Positions 33,054 to 46,118 are shown, counted from the first letter of the stretch. The stretch: DNA of 64,000 bases from Craterostigma plantagineum (GCA_027422505.1 JAPQWV010001613.1:1-64000); one strand, 5' to 3'. Translations and numbers: made by a program. Notes: a model not told the origin generated them from the letters alone.

Positions 33054-34254
33054 GATATGCAGGGGAGGATGGAGTCTATCTTACACAAGCTGCTCATGGT
33101 GAGATTGCCCATGTTATTACATGAAACTCTGATTCTTGCCAAACTTTTTGTACCCAGAATCTTCAGCTTAGATATATTCCAAAAATCTTGGATGCTGATA
33201 ATTTCCTAGCGATGCCAACATTTTAGGCTGCGGACTATAACGCGGAAGCTGCGCAGCAAGGCATAATTTTACATCGACGAAGTTGACAAAATCACCAAAA
33301 AGGTGTTTAATGAGCTCAAAGATAACACTACCGCTAAATCTGAAGTGCGAAGTGTTAAAAATTCGTAGTTTTTATTGCGAGTACTGTTGAAAATGCTTGA
33401 AGGCGTTCAGCAAGCACTGTTGAAAATGCTTGAAGGGACTGTAAGAGCTTCAATTTATATATTGTAATCAGAACTGAAGATCCAATCATAAATTTGGAGA
33501 TTGAGCCATTCATAAATCATATTCGAAGCGTCCTCTGATTCCTTAGGTGGTCAATGTTCCGCAGAAGGGCGCACGCAATCAAGCAAGAGGCGAAACGATT
33601 AGGGTAGCATTCTATTCAACTCATCAGAAGATTAAATGAGATGTTCTTCGATTAATTACATTCTCCTTTCTCTCTTTGCAGATCTATACGAAGGACATAC
33701 TCTTCATCTGCGGCGGCGCTTTCGTCGACTTGGAAAAGACAATCTCCGACAGGTCATCATAAACCTAAATAGCAACTCATCTTTTTCTAACACGGAAATC
33801 TTAAAACTCTGTATTTTTTCAGGCGCCACGACTCTTCCATAGGCTTCGGTGCTCCCATTCGTGCAACTACGAGGGCGGGGGAAGCGTTATAGACGCTTCA
33901 GTAACATCTTCCTTACTCGAAACAGTAAGCTCAATTTGATTCTTTCTTCACTTTAATTATTTTTCCGGTCTTCTCTTTTACGAACAATTCTCAGGTCGAT
34001 AGCAGCGATCTGATCGCTTACGGATTAATCCCAGAATTCGTTGGACGGTTCCCAGTGCTCGTTAGCCTGCCAGCGCTCACCGAAGAACAGCTTGTGAGGG
34101 TTTTGACTGAGCCGAAGAATGCACTAGGGAAGCAATACAAAAAGCTCTTCCAAATGAATGGAGTTAGTTTTTTCTTTTTCTTACCCACAACTCATGTTTT
34201 CTAACATCAGAATTTGAAGTTTGAACTTTTTATGTCTTCTCAGGTGACTCTTTT
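33054..34254 (+). pseudogene. organellar ClpX (Clp protease ATPase), interrupted
   Basis: ClpX is the AAA+ unfoldase that feeds the mitochondrial ClpP protease in plants. Exons show its conserved order: GYAGED/MESILHKLLM (33054-33098, frame change); AAQQGI then Walker B YIDEVDKITKK (33227-33302, one extra T); VQQALLKMLEG (about 33373-33440, duplicated); VNVPQKGARNQARGETIR (33547-33603); IYTKDILFICGGAFVDLEKT (33682-33752); DSSIGFGAPIRA (33823-33924, frame change); [20 protein letters not shown] through [12 protein letters not shown] (33995-34162); next exon 34244-34254 cut by a Gypsy LTR. Introns mostly keep GT-AG. The Walker A part upstream and everything after the insertion are missing. Pseudogene. 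Confidence 0.88.
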
Positions 34255-36234
34255 TGTCACGCCCCGACCCGCGTCACAGGCGCGACAGCCGCCGCGTTTC
34301 TCAATAACGCTAGGCTCGATATCACTCGTTTATCGTAGAATGATAAGAAAGCGCGAGCAAGAAGTAAAATAACGTACTTATACATATGTCGAAGATGTTT
34401 CATACAAAACAGCCAACAGTCTCGACATATTAAACAAACAAGGGAAGGAATTTACAACAAAATCTCCTTCCAAAAGTAACATTGCCGATGGATCTAAGGA
34501 AAAGGACTACTGTACCCAAAAGGATGAAAAGGCAGCAGAAGCAACGGTCGTAAAACGGCAACCTCCCCGTCAAAAGGTATCTACAACCTATAAGATGGAT
34601 TTAAAGAGTAGGGTGAGCAAAGCTCAGTGAGGAGATAATACGAACACACCTTCACTCACAGAAGGTGGTTCCTCCACGATGACACCGAGTCAAACACAGT
34701 ATACCCTCGCTCTTACGTGACAATATTTCTAACACTCGTATGACAAATACAATCCCTAACCACTACAAGATATGACATATAGACCAACACAACCCACAAA
34801 AAATCATATCAATGACGCGTGGGTGGCCAATTCCTTCTCTCGAACTGAACTCCCCGTCGAGAGTCAGACGAGTCCGTCGCCGTACTCTAGACCATGAATC
34901 TAAACTGATGTATCGACTGCTATAACACGCATGTCCCACACAGCGACGTTGGCCCATCTAATCCAACGACCACCCTTCATCAATAATCAATAGCATCACA
35001 TGGCACTGGAAGGGTGCACGGGCCTCACTCACCCGGGTGTGCCAAGCCACGGGCTACTACTCGATTTGCCACTCTCCACTCACCCGAACGTGGCCATTCG
35101 GGCTACTACACTTGGTACCAAATTTATGCAACACAAAGACCGACCAATACTAGTCCATATAAGCAATCAAGTCATAGAACGATATATTATCACATTACCA
35201 TATCAAGTAATAGCTCATATAACTGTCAACCCGAATCACAAAGACTCATACGATAAATACCAACCAATATCAACATCCTATGGCCGGCAAAGGCTCACTA
35301 GGTCCAAACAATAACCATGACGTCACCGCATGAAAAAAAACGACATATCACGATGACAAAGAACATTGCAATAAAAACGAGACGACGAGGTCCACACGTC
35401 CCTAGAAGGGAAGGCGTCCCCGTATTACCCACTCACCGTGTCAAATCCTAGCTTTCCCAAGACCCGAAGCTGCCCTCGAGCCCTCGACTGATGTTCCTTC
35501 GCCTAATAAGACGATAACGACCAACTTTACCCGTTAGAAATTTCCTTCAAGTTGCTGTAATTTTTTTCAGATTCGTATCAGTTACTTCAAAAATCATAGA
35601 AAATTGTAGGATTGTCCGATTGAGATGGTTTCAGTGGCTATGAACAGGTTGGGAAGTTAGCTTTCGATAGAAACAAGTCTCAAAGGAATCGAATAAATAT
35701 AAGTGGGTCAAAATCCAGAAACACTACCACTGCGACAGCAGAATTTTTGCAAAAACAGCAGTTTTTCAGATTTGCGCTGTTAGCTTCAAAAATTCACAAG
35801 AAATCGAGAAATGATCGGATTGAACCGATTCAAGCGGCTATGAACACCTAAGAGAGTTAACTTCCAGAGAAACAAGTTTCGTAAGAATCCAATAACTGTA
35901 GCTAGGTCAAAAACGTGAAATACCTGAGTTGCGAAAACCAGAAAATTTACAGCCAAAATTTTGGCTTCGAAACTGATTTTACTTGAAAGAAGAACACTTC
36001 TTACCTCTATGTAGCTCGATTTCAGCAAGCGCTATACCTAGATGATCAACTTTCGTCAGTTTTCCCTTTCTCTTTGCTTGTTCGGTGGCTTCCTCACGTG
36101 AGAATGGCTAAGATAGAGATAATGATGAATAAAGTAGGTTATATTCCATCTATATGGGTTGGGCTTTTGCTATAGTTTGGAGTGGGCTGAATATTAAAAA
36201 AAAAGTTGGGCCGCAATTCAGATGTTATAAGATA
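34255..36234 (-). repeat. 3' LTR of the Gypsy element
   Basis: About 1.98 kb, starting TGTCACGCC and ending beside the polypurine tract. Matches 42110-43735 with many small indels. No gene inside; short open frames in it are repeated in both LTRs and are not genes. Confidence 0.85.
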
Positions 36235-39200
36235 TCTCCTCCTTCAAAAAGGTTTCGTCCTCGAAACAAAAGCGTACCTAACGAGTCAAGAAGGTGTGGA
36301 TATTGGCGATTCATAAGTCTTTCTGGTTCCCACGTTTCCTCTTGGACTTTTTCGCTTCGCCAAAGAACTTTCACCATTGGAATGGATTTGCTATGTAACT
36401 TCTTTTCTTGTCGATCCAAAATTTGAATTGGTTGTACTTCGTAGGTAAGGTTGTCCTTTAGTTCAAGTGGAGGAGACCCGAGTATATGCGAAGGGTCGGG
36501 TTCGTATCTTCGAAGCATAGACACATGAAAGACATCATGGATTTGGGATAATTCAGATGGTAGCTCCAGCCTATACGCGACACGGCCAATCCCCTCTGTG
36601 ATGGTTAACGGACCTATGTATCTTGGGCTTAACTTCCCTCGATGGTGAAATCGTAATACGCCCTTCACGGAGAAATCTTTAGGAACACTCTATCTCCTTC
36701 TTTGAACTCTAGTTCACGTCTTCTATTATCAGCATAGCTTTTCTGTCGATCTTGAGCCGCTTTGAGCCTTTCGCGAATGAGTTTCACTTTTTCAGTTGCA
36801 TCTTCAATAAGCTCCACTCGTTCAATTTTTCTATCGCCAACTTCATCCCAGAAGAGTGGTGTTCTACACTTTCGGCCATAGAGCGCTTCATATGGCGCTA
36901 TACATATGCTCGAATAATAGCTATTGTTATATGCAAACTCCATCAATGCCACATATTTGTCCCAGGTGCCGCTTAGATTTAACACAACAGCACGTAACAT
37001 GTCTTCTAATGTTTGAATCGTCCTTTCTGATTGCCCGTCGGTCTGGGGGTGATAAGCTGTGCTAAATAACAATTTTGTACCTAATGCCTTCTGAAGACTA
37101 GGCAAAAACGTGAAGTAAACCGCGGGTCTCGATCAGATACAATAGATACTGGTACACCATGCAGTCTCACGACTTCATCAACATACAACTTGGCTAATTT
37201 TTCCAAGCTATCTTTATTACGCATGGGGAGAAAATGGGCTGATTTGGTTAAACGGTCGACGATAACCCATATGGAATCATGACCTCTTTGAGTTCGAGGC
37301 AATCCGGATACGAAATCCATGGTAATATTATCCCATTTCCACTCGGGAATAGGGAGGGGTTGGAGAGTGCCCGTTGGCTTCTGATGCTCGGCTTTGATTT
37401 GTTGGCAGGACAAGCATTTTGATACGAATTCTGCAATGTTTCGCTTCATGCCGGGCCACCAATAATGCTCTCGAAGAGTTCGGTACATTTTTGTACTACC
37501 AGGGTGCATAGCGCAGGCGGAGGAATGAGCTTCCTCAAGGATGGCCTTACGAAGATCTTCGTCTGATGGTACGCAAACCCGATTTCGAAAAGTTAGGATT
37601 CCGTCGTCTCGAATTCTAAAGTCGCTCGCCTCTCCTTGTTTTTGCTTCGCAATAAGTTGCAAATGATTGCCTTGCAATTGCTTTTTTCGAATCTGCTCGA
37701 ACAAGGTGGGTCTAACCTCAAATTTTGTAAGAACTGAAGCTTCGCTTGTCTCCTCAGGATGAAACGATATACGGAGACCTTTCATTTGTTCCAAGAGAGG
37801 AAGATAATCCGTTTGGATCGAAGCAAGTGATGTAGAAGCTTCTACTAAGTGCATCGGCTACGACGTTGGCCTTACCTGGATGATAATCAATAATTAGATC
37901 GTAGTCGCTAATTAACTCCATCCATCGTCGCTGTCGAAGGTTCAGCTCCTTTTGAGTAGTGACGTACTTCAGACTTTTGTGGTCCGTAAAGATTCGGCAG
38001 GTCACACCATAAAGATAATGCCTCCAGATTTTTAATGCAAAAACAATGGAGGCCAACTCCAAATCGTGCGTCGGATAGTTTTCTTCATTCTTCTTTAATT
38101 GTCTCGAGGCGTAGGAAATCACTTTTCCCTCTTGCATGAGCACGCATCCTAGGCCTTGTCTCGATGCATCGCTATAGATAGTGAATTCCGAAATCTCCGG
38201 ATTCGGTAGGGTAAGAATAGGGGCCGACGTAAGTAGCCTTTTCAACTCTTGGAATGCCTTCTCGCAATCATCATTCCATTCGAATTTCGTCCCCGAGTCA
38301 GCTTAGTCAAGGACGAAGCTATCATGGAAAAGTCTTTGACAAATCTTCGATAATACCCGACTAATCCCAAAAACTCCGTATTTCCGTCACATTCTTTGGA
38401 CGATCCCAATCTAGTATGGCTTGAATTTTTCCTGGATCTACGAATATTCCTTCCTTGGATATGCGATGCCCCAAAAAGCTACACGAAGCCAGAATTCACA
38501 TTTCGAAAGCTTAGCATAGAGCCGGTTTTCACGAAGGGTCTCCAACACAATCCTAAGATGACTGGCATGCTCTTTATCTGATTTGGAATATATCAGTATG
38601 TCATCGATAAAAACGATAACAAACTTATCCAAATATGGCCGAAAAACTCGATTCATGAGATCCATGAAAGCTGCAGGAGCATTTGTGAGTCCAAAAGGCA
38701 TCACACAAAATTCGAAGTGACCATATCTGGTACGGAAGGTCGTCTTAGGAATATCAGATTCCCTAATTTTGAGATGATGATAACCAGATCGCAAGTCGAT
38801 CTTCGAGAATACAGTTGCCCCTTGCAATTGATCGAACAAGTCATCAATCCTCGGTAGCGGATATTTATTTTGATTGTCACTTTGTTCAGCTGACGGTAAT
38901 CTATGCATAGACGAAGTGATCCATCCCTTTTCTTGACGAAAAGAACAGGGGCACCCCAAGGAGATGTGCTTGGTCGCTAACAATTCTTCCAACTGCGCCT
39001 TGAGCTCTTTAAGTTCAGCTGGAGACATTCGATAAGGAGGTATTGATAAAGGAGCAGTCTCAGGAAATGTGTCAATGACAAAATCCACTTCTCGAGTAGG
39101 CGGTTGTCCAGGTAGATCCTCAGGAAACACATCAGAGAACTCCTTCACGATGGGAATATCATCAAGCGAAGGTGTAGGATGAGAAGTGTCGATGATTGAA

Positions 39201-41974
39201 GCTAGGAATGCCTTACATCCTTTACGCATCAGTTTGTGCGCAAAAAACATTGAAATGATAGGAAGTGATGTAGATGAACTTTCACCTTCAAAAGTCAACT
39301 CTGGAAATCCCGGTCTACGAAACGTAACAAGTTTGGCCCGACAATCAAGAATTGCATGATGACGAGAGAGCCAATCCATGCCAAGAATGGCATCCAAATC
39401 GACCAATGGCAACGGTATTAAATCAGCTTCTAGGACAAAGTTCTTGATAAAGATAGGACAGCTTTTGAAGACAGAGTTTCATTCGATTTGTTCCCCAAGC
39501 GGGTATGAATCACCATTATTGGCGATAATGAACATGCACGATAAGGTAGACTTGCAGTAAGACTGTCCCGAATATAAGATCGATCAGACCCTGAATCCAT
39601 AATAGTATAGATCGAGCGGTCTCCAATGAGCACTTGGCCTAAAGAAGTATCGATAAATTGGGCCGGAATTGAGGAAGAAAATAATTGTTAGGAGTAGTAA
39701 TATGCTTATAAAACGATCTAATAACCGTAGGATCAAAAAGCGAAGTTGACATATCAAATGGTGGGATATCTTAGTCAAATGGACATTTTTACCTGTCACT
39801 ACCTTCGGATGGGTGCGAGCTTCATCTTGTGTCATGTGAAACACCCGAGTTTGGTTTCTTTCACGCGTAGGTGGTCAGGTGTTTGAGCCCCCACATTACC
39901 TTGCATTCTCGGGCGACTACTTCCAGAAGCAGCATATGGTGGGTGCTGAGGCGCCTTATCACGAGGATAAGTGAGGTTTTCCCGCTAGCTCCGACCAATT
40001 GGGGACAAGAATATATCATATGCCCCGGTTGTCAACATTGGAAACATACTTTTGGGGCTTTATATGGACCTTCATGGTATTGTTGACACGACACCTATTA
40101 GCCCAAGGGATAGATCTCGACGATGCGCTACCACCCATCTTTGGTTGTTCACAAGGATGAAAAGAACCAACAGCCGAAATGGGAATGTTACGCGAAGATC
40201 CAGAACTTTTACTCACTTTGAAGCATTCCTCAGTGCTTCCCCTTCTCTTTTCTTTTGAGATCGTTCGGCTAGGGCATGCCTCATTTGGATTAGGCCTCGA
40301 CCTGTAGTGCATCCTCCACAAGTGCGTCAAGGCTATCGTACTTATCTCCCGATTTCAAGCGATCACGTATTGATACGAACCCGAGGCCCAATTTTGATCA
40401 TAAGCTCACATGAGTCCAAGAGGCCCGATTTTGATGAGAAGCCCACATGAATCCAAGAGGCCCGAGAGAGCCCAAATGAACCGCAAGCGAATAGTCTCGA
40501 TCAAGTCAGAGAAGTTGGAAGGACATATTGACTACTTAATTGTTTAATCATTACTTAATGATGATGCTTTGACTACATAGTTATTAGTTTGAGTGGTAAT
40601 TATCTTTGACTACATTTATAGTTCGATGTTTACTATTATTTTAAGCTTAGACTTTATGCTGGAAAAAGATTTTGATCATTCGATAAACCGTGAGTTTATT
40701 TTCCTTCCGCTAGTTTCTCGCAAATTAGCCGGTTTGCTTCGCAATTCCTTCGACTTATCAACTAGTATTTTCTCATGCAATTTAGCTAGTTGTGGCGTCA
40801 AAACTCTCGCCCAACGCAGCCCGTAATTCAAAGGTGTTAGGCTCCGTCCTAATATTGTTGTTTGAGGGTCGGTTCGGGTCGAGGGATAGAATTTCGGAAA
40901 CTGTTCGTTGTGATTCGAAGGAGATAGGAATATCCTATTTTTTTCGTGTCCAACCCTCCCAATTCGTATTCTCCAAATTGCATCCAATCCATTTCCGGTT
41001 TGCGTCAGGTGTTATCTTTATTTATTTATCCCATTTTATTTATCGAGTCCGTAGTAGTCCGTGTTTGCGTCGTATCTTTCAAGGACGATCTCAGCTCACG
41101 TGCGAGCCTCCATCCGGGTTCGTATCACGTATATTGATATTGAGGCCATCTTCAAATTGTTTGCACAAGTCACGCGTCGTATAGGATTCTGGAGCGAATT
41201 CCCGCAAGTCTAAGAATCGGCTCTCATAGTCAACAACTGACATATTGCCTTGATAGATATTGAAGAACTCCTTTCTTTTTTGATCCCTGCTATACTGAGA
41301 GAAGTAACGATCTTTGAACCTCTCTACGAAGATCGGCCATGTAATAGTCTCAGAAGATGATTCCTTCAGATTCTGCCACCATCTACGCGCTTCCTTCCCC
41401 AAAAGCTTTGTTGCAATCATAACACGATGACACTCCTCGACCATCAAGGTATCAAACGTCTCTCTGATCTCTTTCAGCCAAGCACCCGCTTCCGTAGCAT
41501 CTCTCACACCCTCGAATGTGGAGTCCCCATATCAACCACAGCCATCACTAAATCCGGGATATAACGCACACTCCTAGGATTAGAACCTTCAGATATCGTA
41601 TCTGGATTAGGAACCGGTACACGTTGTGATGGTAGTATGGGTTCGCCATGAGAAGGAACATTCCGAAATCCCGATCAATTCAAGAATGGTATATCAGGAT
41701 CTTGAGGCACAGTGAAAGTCGAAGGACCAGACGTAGATGGGGGAACACCATGTATTCGAACATAGTCGTAATATACTTGATATTGTTCCGGTGTCATCAT
41801 TTGATCAACTCTCACTTGAGTTGGTGGTTGCTCAATAGAGGCCGGAGGAACATGCTGGGTGTGTCCTCGAGGTCTACGAGGAACAGGAGAGGAGAGAGGA
41901 CTCGGAGAACGTCGAGAAACGCGTCTCCTACCTCGACCTCGGTTACGAACCGGAGGTGCCATAAGAACTATCAA
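36228..41974 (-). pseudogene. Gypsy gag-pol with chromodomain, broken
   Basis: Minus strand. Gag at 41974-41675 and 41507-41128, interrupted by a solo LTR and resuming at 40370 (IRDRLKSGDKYDSLDAL continues cleanly across it). CCHC knuckle near 40050-40005 with a TGA inside (CFQC-stop-QPGHMIYSC). Protease IMDSGSDRSYI near 39600. RT 39412-38438 ([23 protein letters not shown]). RNase H 38245-37754 ([29 protein letters not shown]). Integrase 37854-36665 (HH-CC region, [34 protein letters not shown]). Chromodomain-like end 36668-36228 (MVKVLWRSEKVQEETWEPE). Frameshifts separate the blocks. Confidence 0.9.
40371..41127. mobile_element. solo LTR inserted in Gypsy gag
   Basis: A 757-bp insert with 5-bp target duplication CGTAT (40366-40370 and 41128-41132). 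Termini form a 13-bp inverted repeat, TGATACGAACCCG ... CGGGTTCGTATCA, giving TG...CA ends. No coding domain, primer site or second LTR, so it is best read as a solo LTR left by LTR-LTR recombination of an unrelated element; a TRIM or other small TIR element is the alternative. The gag frame is collinear across it. Confidence 0.75.
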
Positions 41975-42109
41975 AGGAAAAGGATTAAAGTTAAAATAAT
42001 ATTAACTGTGAGATAAAAGAAAGGTATGGTTAAGAAAACGGATCCATTGGCAACACCGAAAAGATAAAGGCGGGTATGCAACAAAGGAAGGCTCTGATAC
42101 CACCTGAAC

Positions 42110-43735
42110 TGTCACGCCCCGACCCGCTCACAGGCGCGACAGCCGCCGCGTTTCTCAATAAACGCTAGGCTCGATATCATTGTCGTAGAATGATAAGAAA
42201 GCGCGAGCAAGAAGTAAAATAACGTACTTATACATATGTCGAAGATGTTCCACACAAAACAGCCAACGGTCTCGACATATTAAACAAACAAGGAAGGAAT
42301 TTACAACAAAACCTCCTTCCAAAAGTAACATTGCCGATGGATCTAAGGAAAAGGACTACTGTACCCAAAAGGATGAAAAGGCAGCAGAAGCAACGGTCGT
42401 AAAACGGCAACCTCCCTATCAAAAGGTATCTACAACCTAGAAGATGGATTTAAAGAGTAGGGTGAGCAAAGCTCAGTGAGGAGATAATACGAACACACCT
42501 TCCCTCACAGAAGGTGGTTCCTCCACGATGACACCGAGTCAAACACAGTATACCCTCGCTCTTACGTGACAATATTTCTAACACTCGTACGACAAATACA
42601 ACACCTAACCACAACAAGACATGACATATAGACCAACACAACCCACAAAAAATCATATCAATGATGCGTGGGTGGCCAATTCCTCTCTCGAACTGAACTC
42701 CCCGTCGAGAGTCAGGCGAGTCCGTCGCCGTACTCTAGACCATGAATCTAAACACACGTATCGACTGCTATAACACGCATGTCCCACACACAGCGACGTT
42801 GGCCCATCTAATCTCCCCAACGACCACCCTTCATCAATAATCAATAGCATCACATGGCACTGGAAGGGTGCACTCGTTGGGCCTCACTCACCCGGGTGTG
42901 CCAAGCCACGGGCTACTACTCGATTTGCCACTCTCCACTCACCCGAACGTGGCCATTCGGGCTACTACACTTGGTACCAAGTTTATGCAACACAAAGACC
43001 GACCAATACTAGTCCATATAAGCAATCAAGTCATAGAACGATATATTATCACATCACATTACCATATCAAGTAATAGCTCATATAACTGTCAACCCGAAT
43101 CACAAAGACTCATACGATAAATACCAACCAATATCAACATCCTATAGCCGGCAAGGCTCACTAGGTCCAAACGATAACCATGACGTCACCGCATGAAAAA
43201 ACGACATATCACGATGACAAAGAACATTGCAGTAAAAACGAGACAACGAGGTCTACACGTCCCGTGAAGGGAAGGCGTCCCCGTATTATCCACTCACCGT
43301 GTCAAATCCTAGCGTTCCCCAAGACCCGAAGCTGCCCTCGAGCCCTCGACTGATGTTCCTTCGCCTAATAAGACGATAACGACCAACTCTACCCGTTAGA
43401 AATTTCCTTCAAGTTGCTGTAATTTTTTCAGATTCGTATCAGTTACTTCAAAAATCATAGAAAATTGTAGGATTGTCCGATTGAGATGGTTTCAGTGGCT
43501 TTGAACAGGTTGGGAAGTTAGCTTTCGATAGAAACAAGTCTCAAAGGAATCGGATAAATATAAGTGGGTCAAAATCCAGAAACACTACCACTGCGACATC
43601 AGAATTTTTGCAAAAAACAACAGTTTTTCAGATTTGCGCTGTTAGCTTCAAAAATTCACAAAATATCGAGGAATGATCGGATTGAACCGATTCAAGCGGA
43701 TATGAACACCTAAGAGAGTTAACTTTCCAGAGTTA
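42110..43735 (-). repeat. 5' LTR of the Gypsy element, truncated
   Basis: Matches the left LTR for about 1.6 kb, then joins unrelated ACCGAAC-rich sequence at 43736. Confidence 0.85.
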
Positions 43736-44286
43736 TATTATTGTTTTTTATTTTTTTTACTAAAAATTTGGTTTTTTGGTCGGTTAACCGAACCGAACAG
43801 AAAAAAATTCGGTAAAAACCGAAACCGAACCGAATTGTTTCGGTTCGGTTTTCGGTTTATGAAATTCTCTAACCGAACTTTCGGTTAACCGAAAGTTCGG
43901 TTCGGTTCGGTTCGGTTATTACCGAATGAACACCCCTAAACCCAGTAATAAGTAGAGAACAAGAAAAAGGAACCTCTTTTCCCATTGTCGGCTTCTTCCT
44001 CCAATTTTTTCTCGTGCTTCTCCTCGTTCAACTTCAGCTCCTCCTTCTTAGCCGTAGGCACATCCTTCCTTACTGTTCTCAGGTTAGTGACCTAAAAAAA
44101 AAGGAGAATTCGGTTATTCGGTTCGGTTCGGTTTACCGAGGTAAAAAACCGAAACCGAACCGAATTTTTTCGGTTATCAAAATACAAATCGAAAACCGAA
44201 CCGAAACTCTTCGGTTCGGTATTCGGTACGAACCGAAACTTTTCGGTTCGGTTCGGTCGGTTAACCGACATTTGAACACCCCTAAC
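43736..44286. mobile_element. ACCGAAC-rich hAT-like remnants
   Basis: Dense ACCGAAC/GTTCGGTT repeats in two clusters, 43775-43935 and 44105-44275, each ending in a GAACACCCCTAA-type terminus (43930-43941 and 44272-44284), the complement of TTAGGGGTGTTC. This suggests two adjacent or nested elements of a family like 32039-32839. The left end was lost at the Gypsy deletion junction. Confidence 0.5.
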
Positions 44287-44444
44287 TGGGTTCTACATAC
44301 TAATTTGTTGGATGCTACTATCTCTGGCGTTTGTGAGTTGCTAGTGGAAGCGAAGCTATGGCAAACACTTCTCCTGAAAGAAAGGAACGATTTGGGTGGA
44401 AGATGCTGTTCTTTTGTGTACTAATTCCTTGTTTCTGTGTGCAG

Positions 44445-45314
44445 CTCCTAACAAAGCAATGGCTTGGATATGGAGAACTATTCTTGGGGCCAATCTTTGC
44501 AAGAAGTTAACATTACAGTCCCCGTTCCTCCTGGTACAAATCAAGATCCATTGCATGTGAAATTAAAAAGAACCATACAAAAGATCCATTATTGATGTAA
44601 GTCTTTCCTCACCGTATGTGTCTGTGTTGAATGTATGATCTTGGCTGGTCGTTCATATGCTTTCATGTTCTTGCAGGGTGACCTTTTCCAACCTGTTAAA
44701 GTTGATGACTGCTTTTGGAGTTTAGGTACATGTCTATAACCACAGAATTAGCATCATCTCTTTGTTAAATGCATGCTGTTAACACAGTCGTTTTAATGAT
44801 TTTCCCCTATATAATTCTGGTTTCAGAGGACCAAAAATCAATCTCAATGCTCCTGACAAAGCACAATCAGATGGAACGGTGGAAGTACTTAGTGAAGGGT
44901 GAGCCAGAAATTGACACTCAGAAGGTGGAACCTGAGAACAATAAATTATCTGATCTTGATCCCGAGACACGATCCACTGTCCAGAAAATGATGGTATATA
45001 CTCTGCACGTGAAGTTTCGTCTTTGTGGTGCCCTTCTATTTCATTTATGGTTGATTTTTCTAACTCTTACCTTTCTTCTTCAGTTTGACCAGAGACAGAA
45101 GCAGATGGGACTCCCCACAAGTGACGAGATGCAGAAGAATGATATACTGAAGAAGTTTATTTATGGCTGAGGTAAACATAAAATAACCGATCAGTCTTAC
45201 TCTATCCTATTCTTTTCTACTATTAATCAGCGTGCCTTTAATGGTTTGTTCTTGTCTTGTTTGTATGTACTGCAGCATCCTGGAATGGACTTCTCCAAGG
45301 CGAAGTTTAATTAG
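44445..45314 (+). pseudogene. NudC/BOBBER-type protein, copy B
   Basis: Better preserved than copy A. Exons: 44445-44596 (start of CS domain, GLDMENYSWGQSLQEV, VPVPPGT), 44677-44725 (GDLFQPVKVDDCFWSL), 44827-44993 ([29 protein letters not shown]), 45084-45171 ([20 protein letters not shown]), 45276-45314 (HPGMDFSKAKFN, TAG). All introns keep GT-AG, including the last (GAG|GTAAAC, GCAG|CAT) lost in copy A. Damage: the middle of the CS domain is deleted, leaving a stop at the end of exon 44445-44596, and a 4-base insertion (TTTA-type) before the last intron shifts the frame. No start codon exon identified. Probably a pseudogene. Confidence 0.85.
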
Positions 45315-45498
45315 ACGGAGTCTGCTAATTTTAGTAGATCTACATATATTATAATTGGCTTTATGGGATGTTTTGATCTATTGCTTTGTTGAACAACTTA
45401 ATGTCCATATCAACTTTTCTTGAATTGCATGTCCCAATTCGAAACCAGATCAAACGTTGCTTATCATCGTGGTTCCTTGAGATTCCACAAGTAGCTAA

Positions 45499-46118
45499 GG
45501 CCTTCCTCAATGCTAAACCAAAAAAGGTAGGTTTTTGTGTGCGGCGTCAGCGCACTCAAAAGTAAAAAACCTCTACCTTCAAAACAAAATTCCTCCCCAA
45601 CCACGAAACCCAAAAAGTAGGTTTTTTGGGGACCCTCTTTAATTTCATTTAAGTTTATTTAATTAACTAATTTTATTTATCTAATTTTCAAAATAATTTA
45701 TAATAATTATATTTCATATTATTTAATTTTTTATATTTAATAAAAAATTCATTACATAATAAAAATATTATTTATTTATTTGAAATATAAAAGAAATAAA
45801 CATTTTTAACACATTAAAATTTTATTCGTAAAAAATAAAAAATTAATAAATAAACAAATATTAATATAGGATAAAGTATTAAAAAAACCATCACAACATA
45901 ATGTATTATTTATATATTAATTTTATTTCTAATATCTATTTTTTCATATTCTTTTATAAATATATATTAAAAGCTGGCACGCACATCCAAAAAACCCAGG
46001 TTTATTCTACTAAACCTCTCGAAAAACCTACAACACCTCACAATGCAAAAAACCTCTATTTTACAAGTTTTTTTTCTCTCCTACTCATAAAAAACCTAAC
46101 CTAGCATTGAGGAAGGCC
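45499..46118. mobile_element. Harbinger/Tourist MITE, private to copy B
   Basis: Terminal inverted repeat GGCCTTCCTCAATGCTA / TAGCATTGAGGAAGGCC, perfect over 17 bp, with TAA target duplication (45496-45498 and 46119-46121). AT-rich, non-coding. Copy A at about 2853 shows the empty site. Confidence 0.88.

Larger units (their letters stand above)
34255..43735 (-). mobile_element. Tekay/Del-type Gypsy retrotransposon, minus strand, 5' LTR truncated
   Basis: The left LTR (3' LTR) is 34255 to about 36234. The right LTR (5' LTR) starts at 42110 with the same TGTCACGCCCCGACCCG and breaks off at 43735, about 340 bp short. Primer site TGGTATCAGAGCC on the minus strand (42102-42090); polypurine tract GAAGGAGGAGAT next to the left LTR (about 36245-36235). 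Pol order protease-RT-RNase H-integrase plus a chromodomain marks a chromovirus. It inserted into a ClpX exon. The right flank is not ClpX, so a deletion removed the 5' LTR end, the target duplication and the rest of ClpX. Confidence 0.9.

Noticed and set aside
32955..33209. 84-codon plus-strand frame as a separate gene
   Set aside because: Its second half is the ClpX exon read past its splice site into the intron.
34763..35314. Short open frames repeated at 42450-43074
   Set aside because: They lie in both LTRs of the Gypsy element and have no domain; chance frames.
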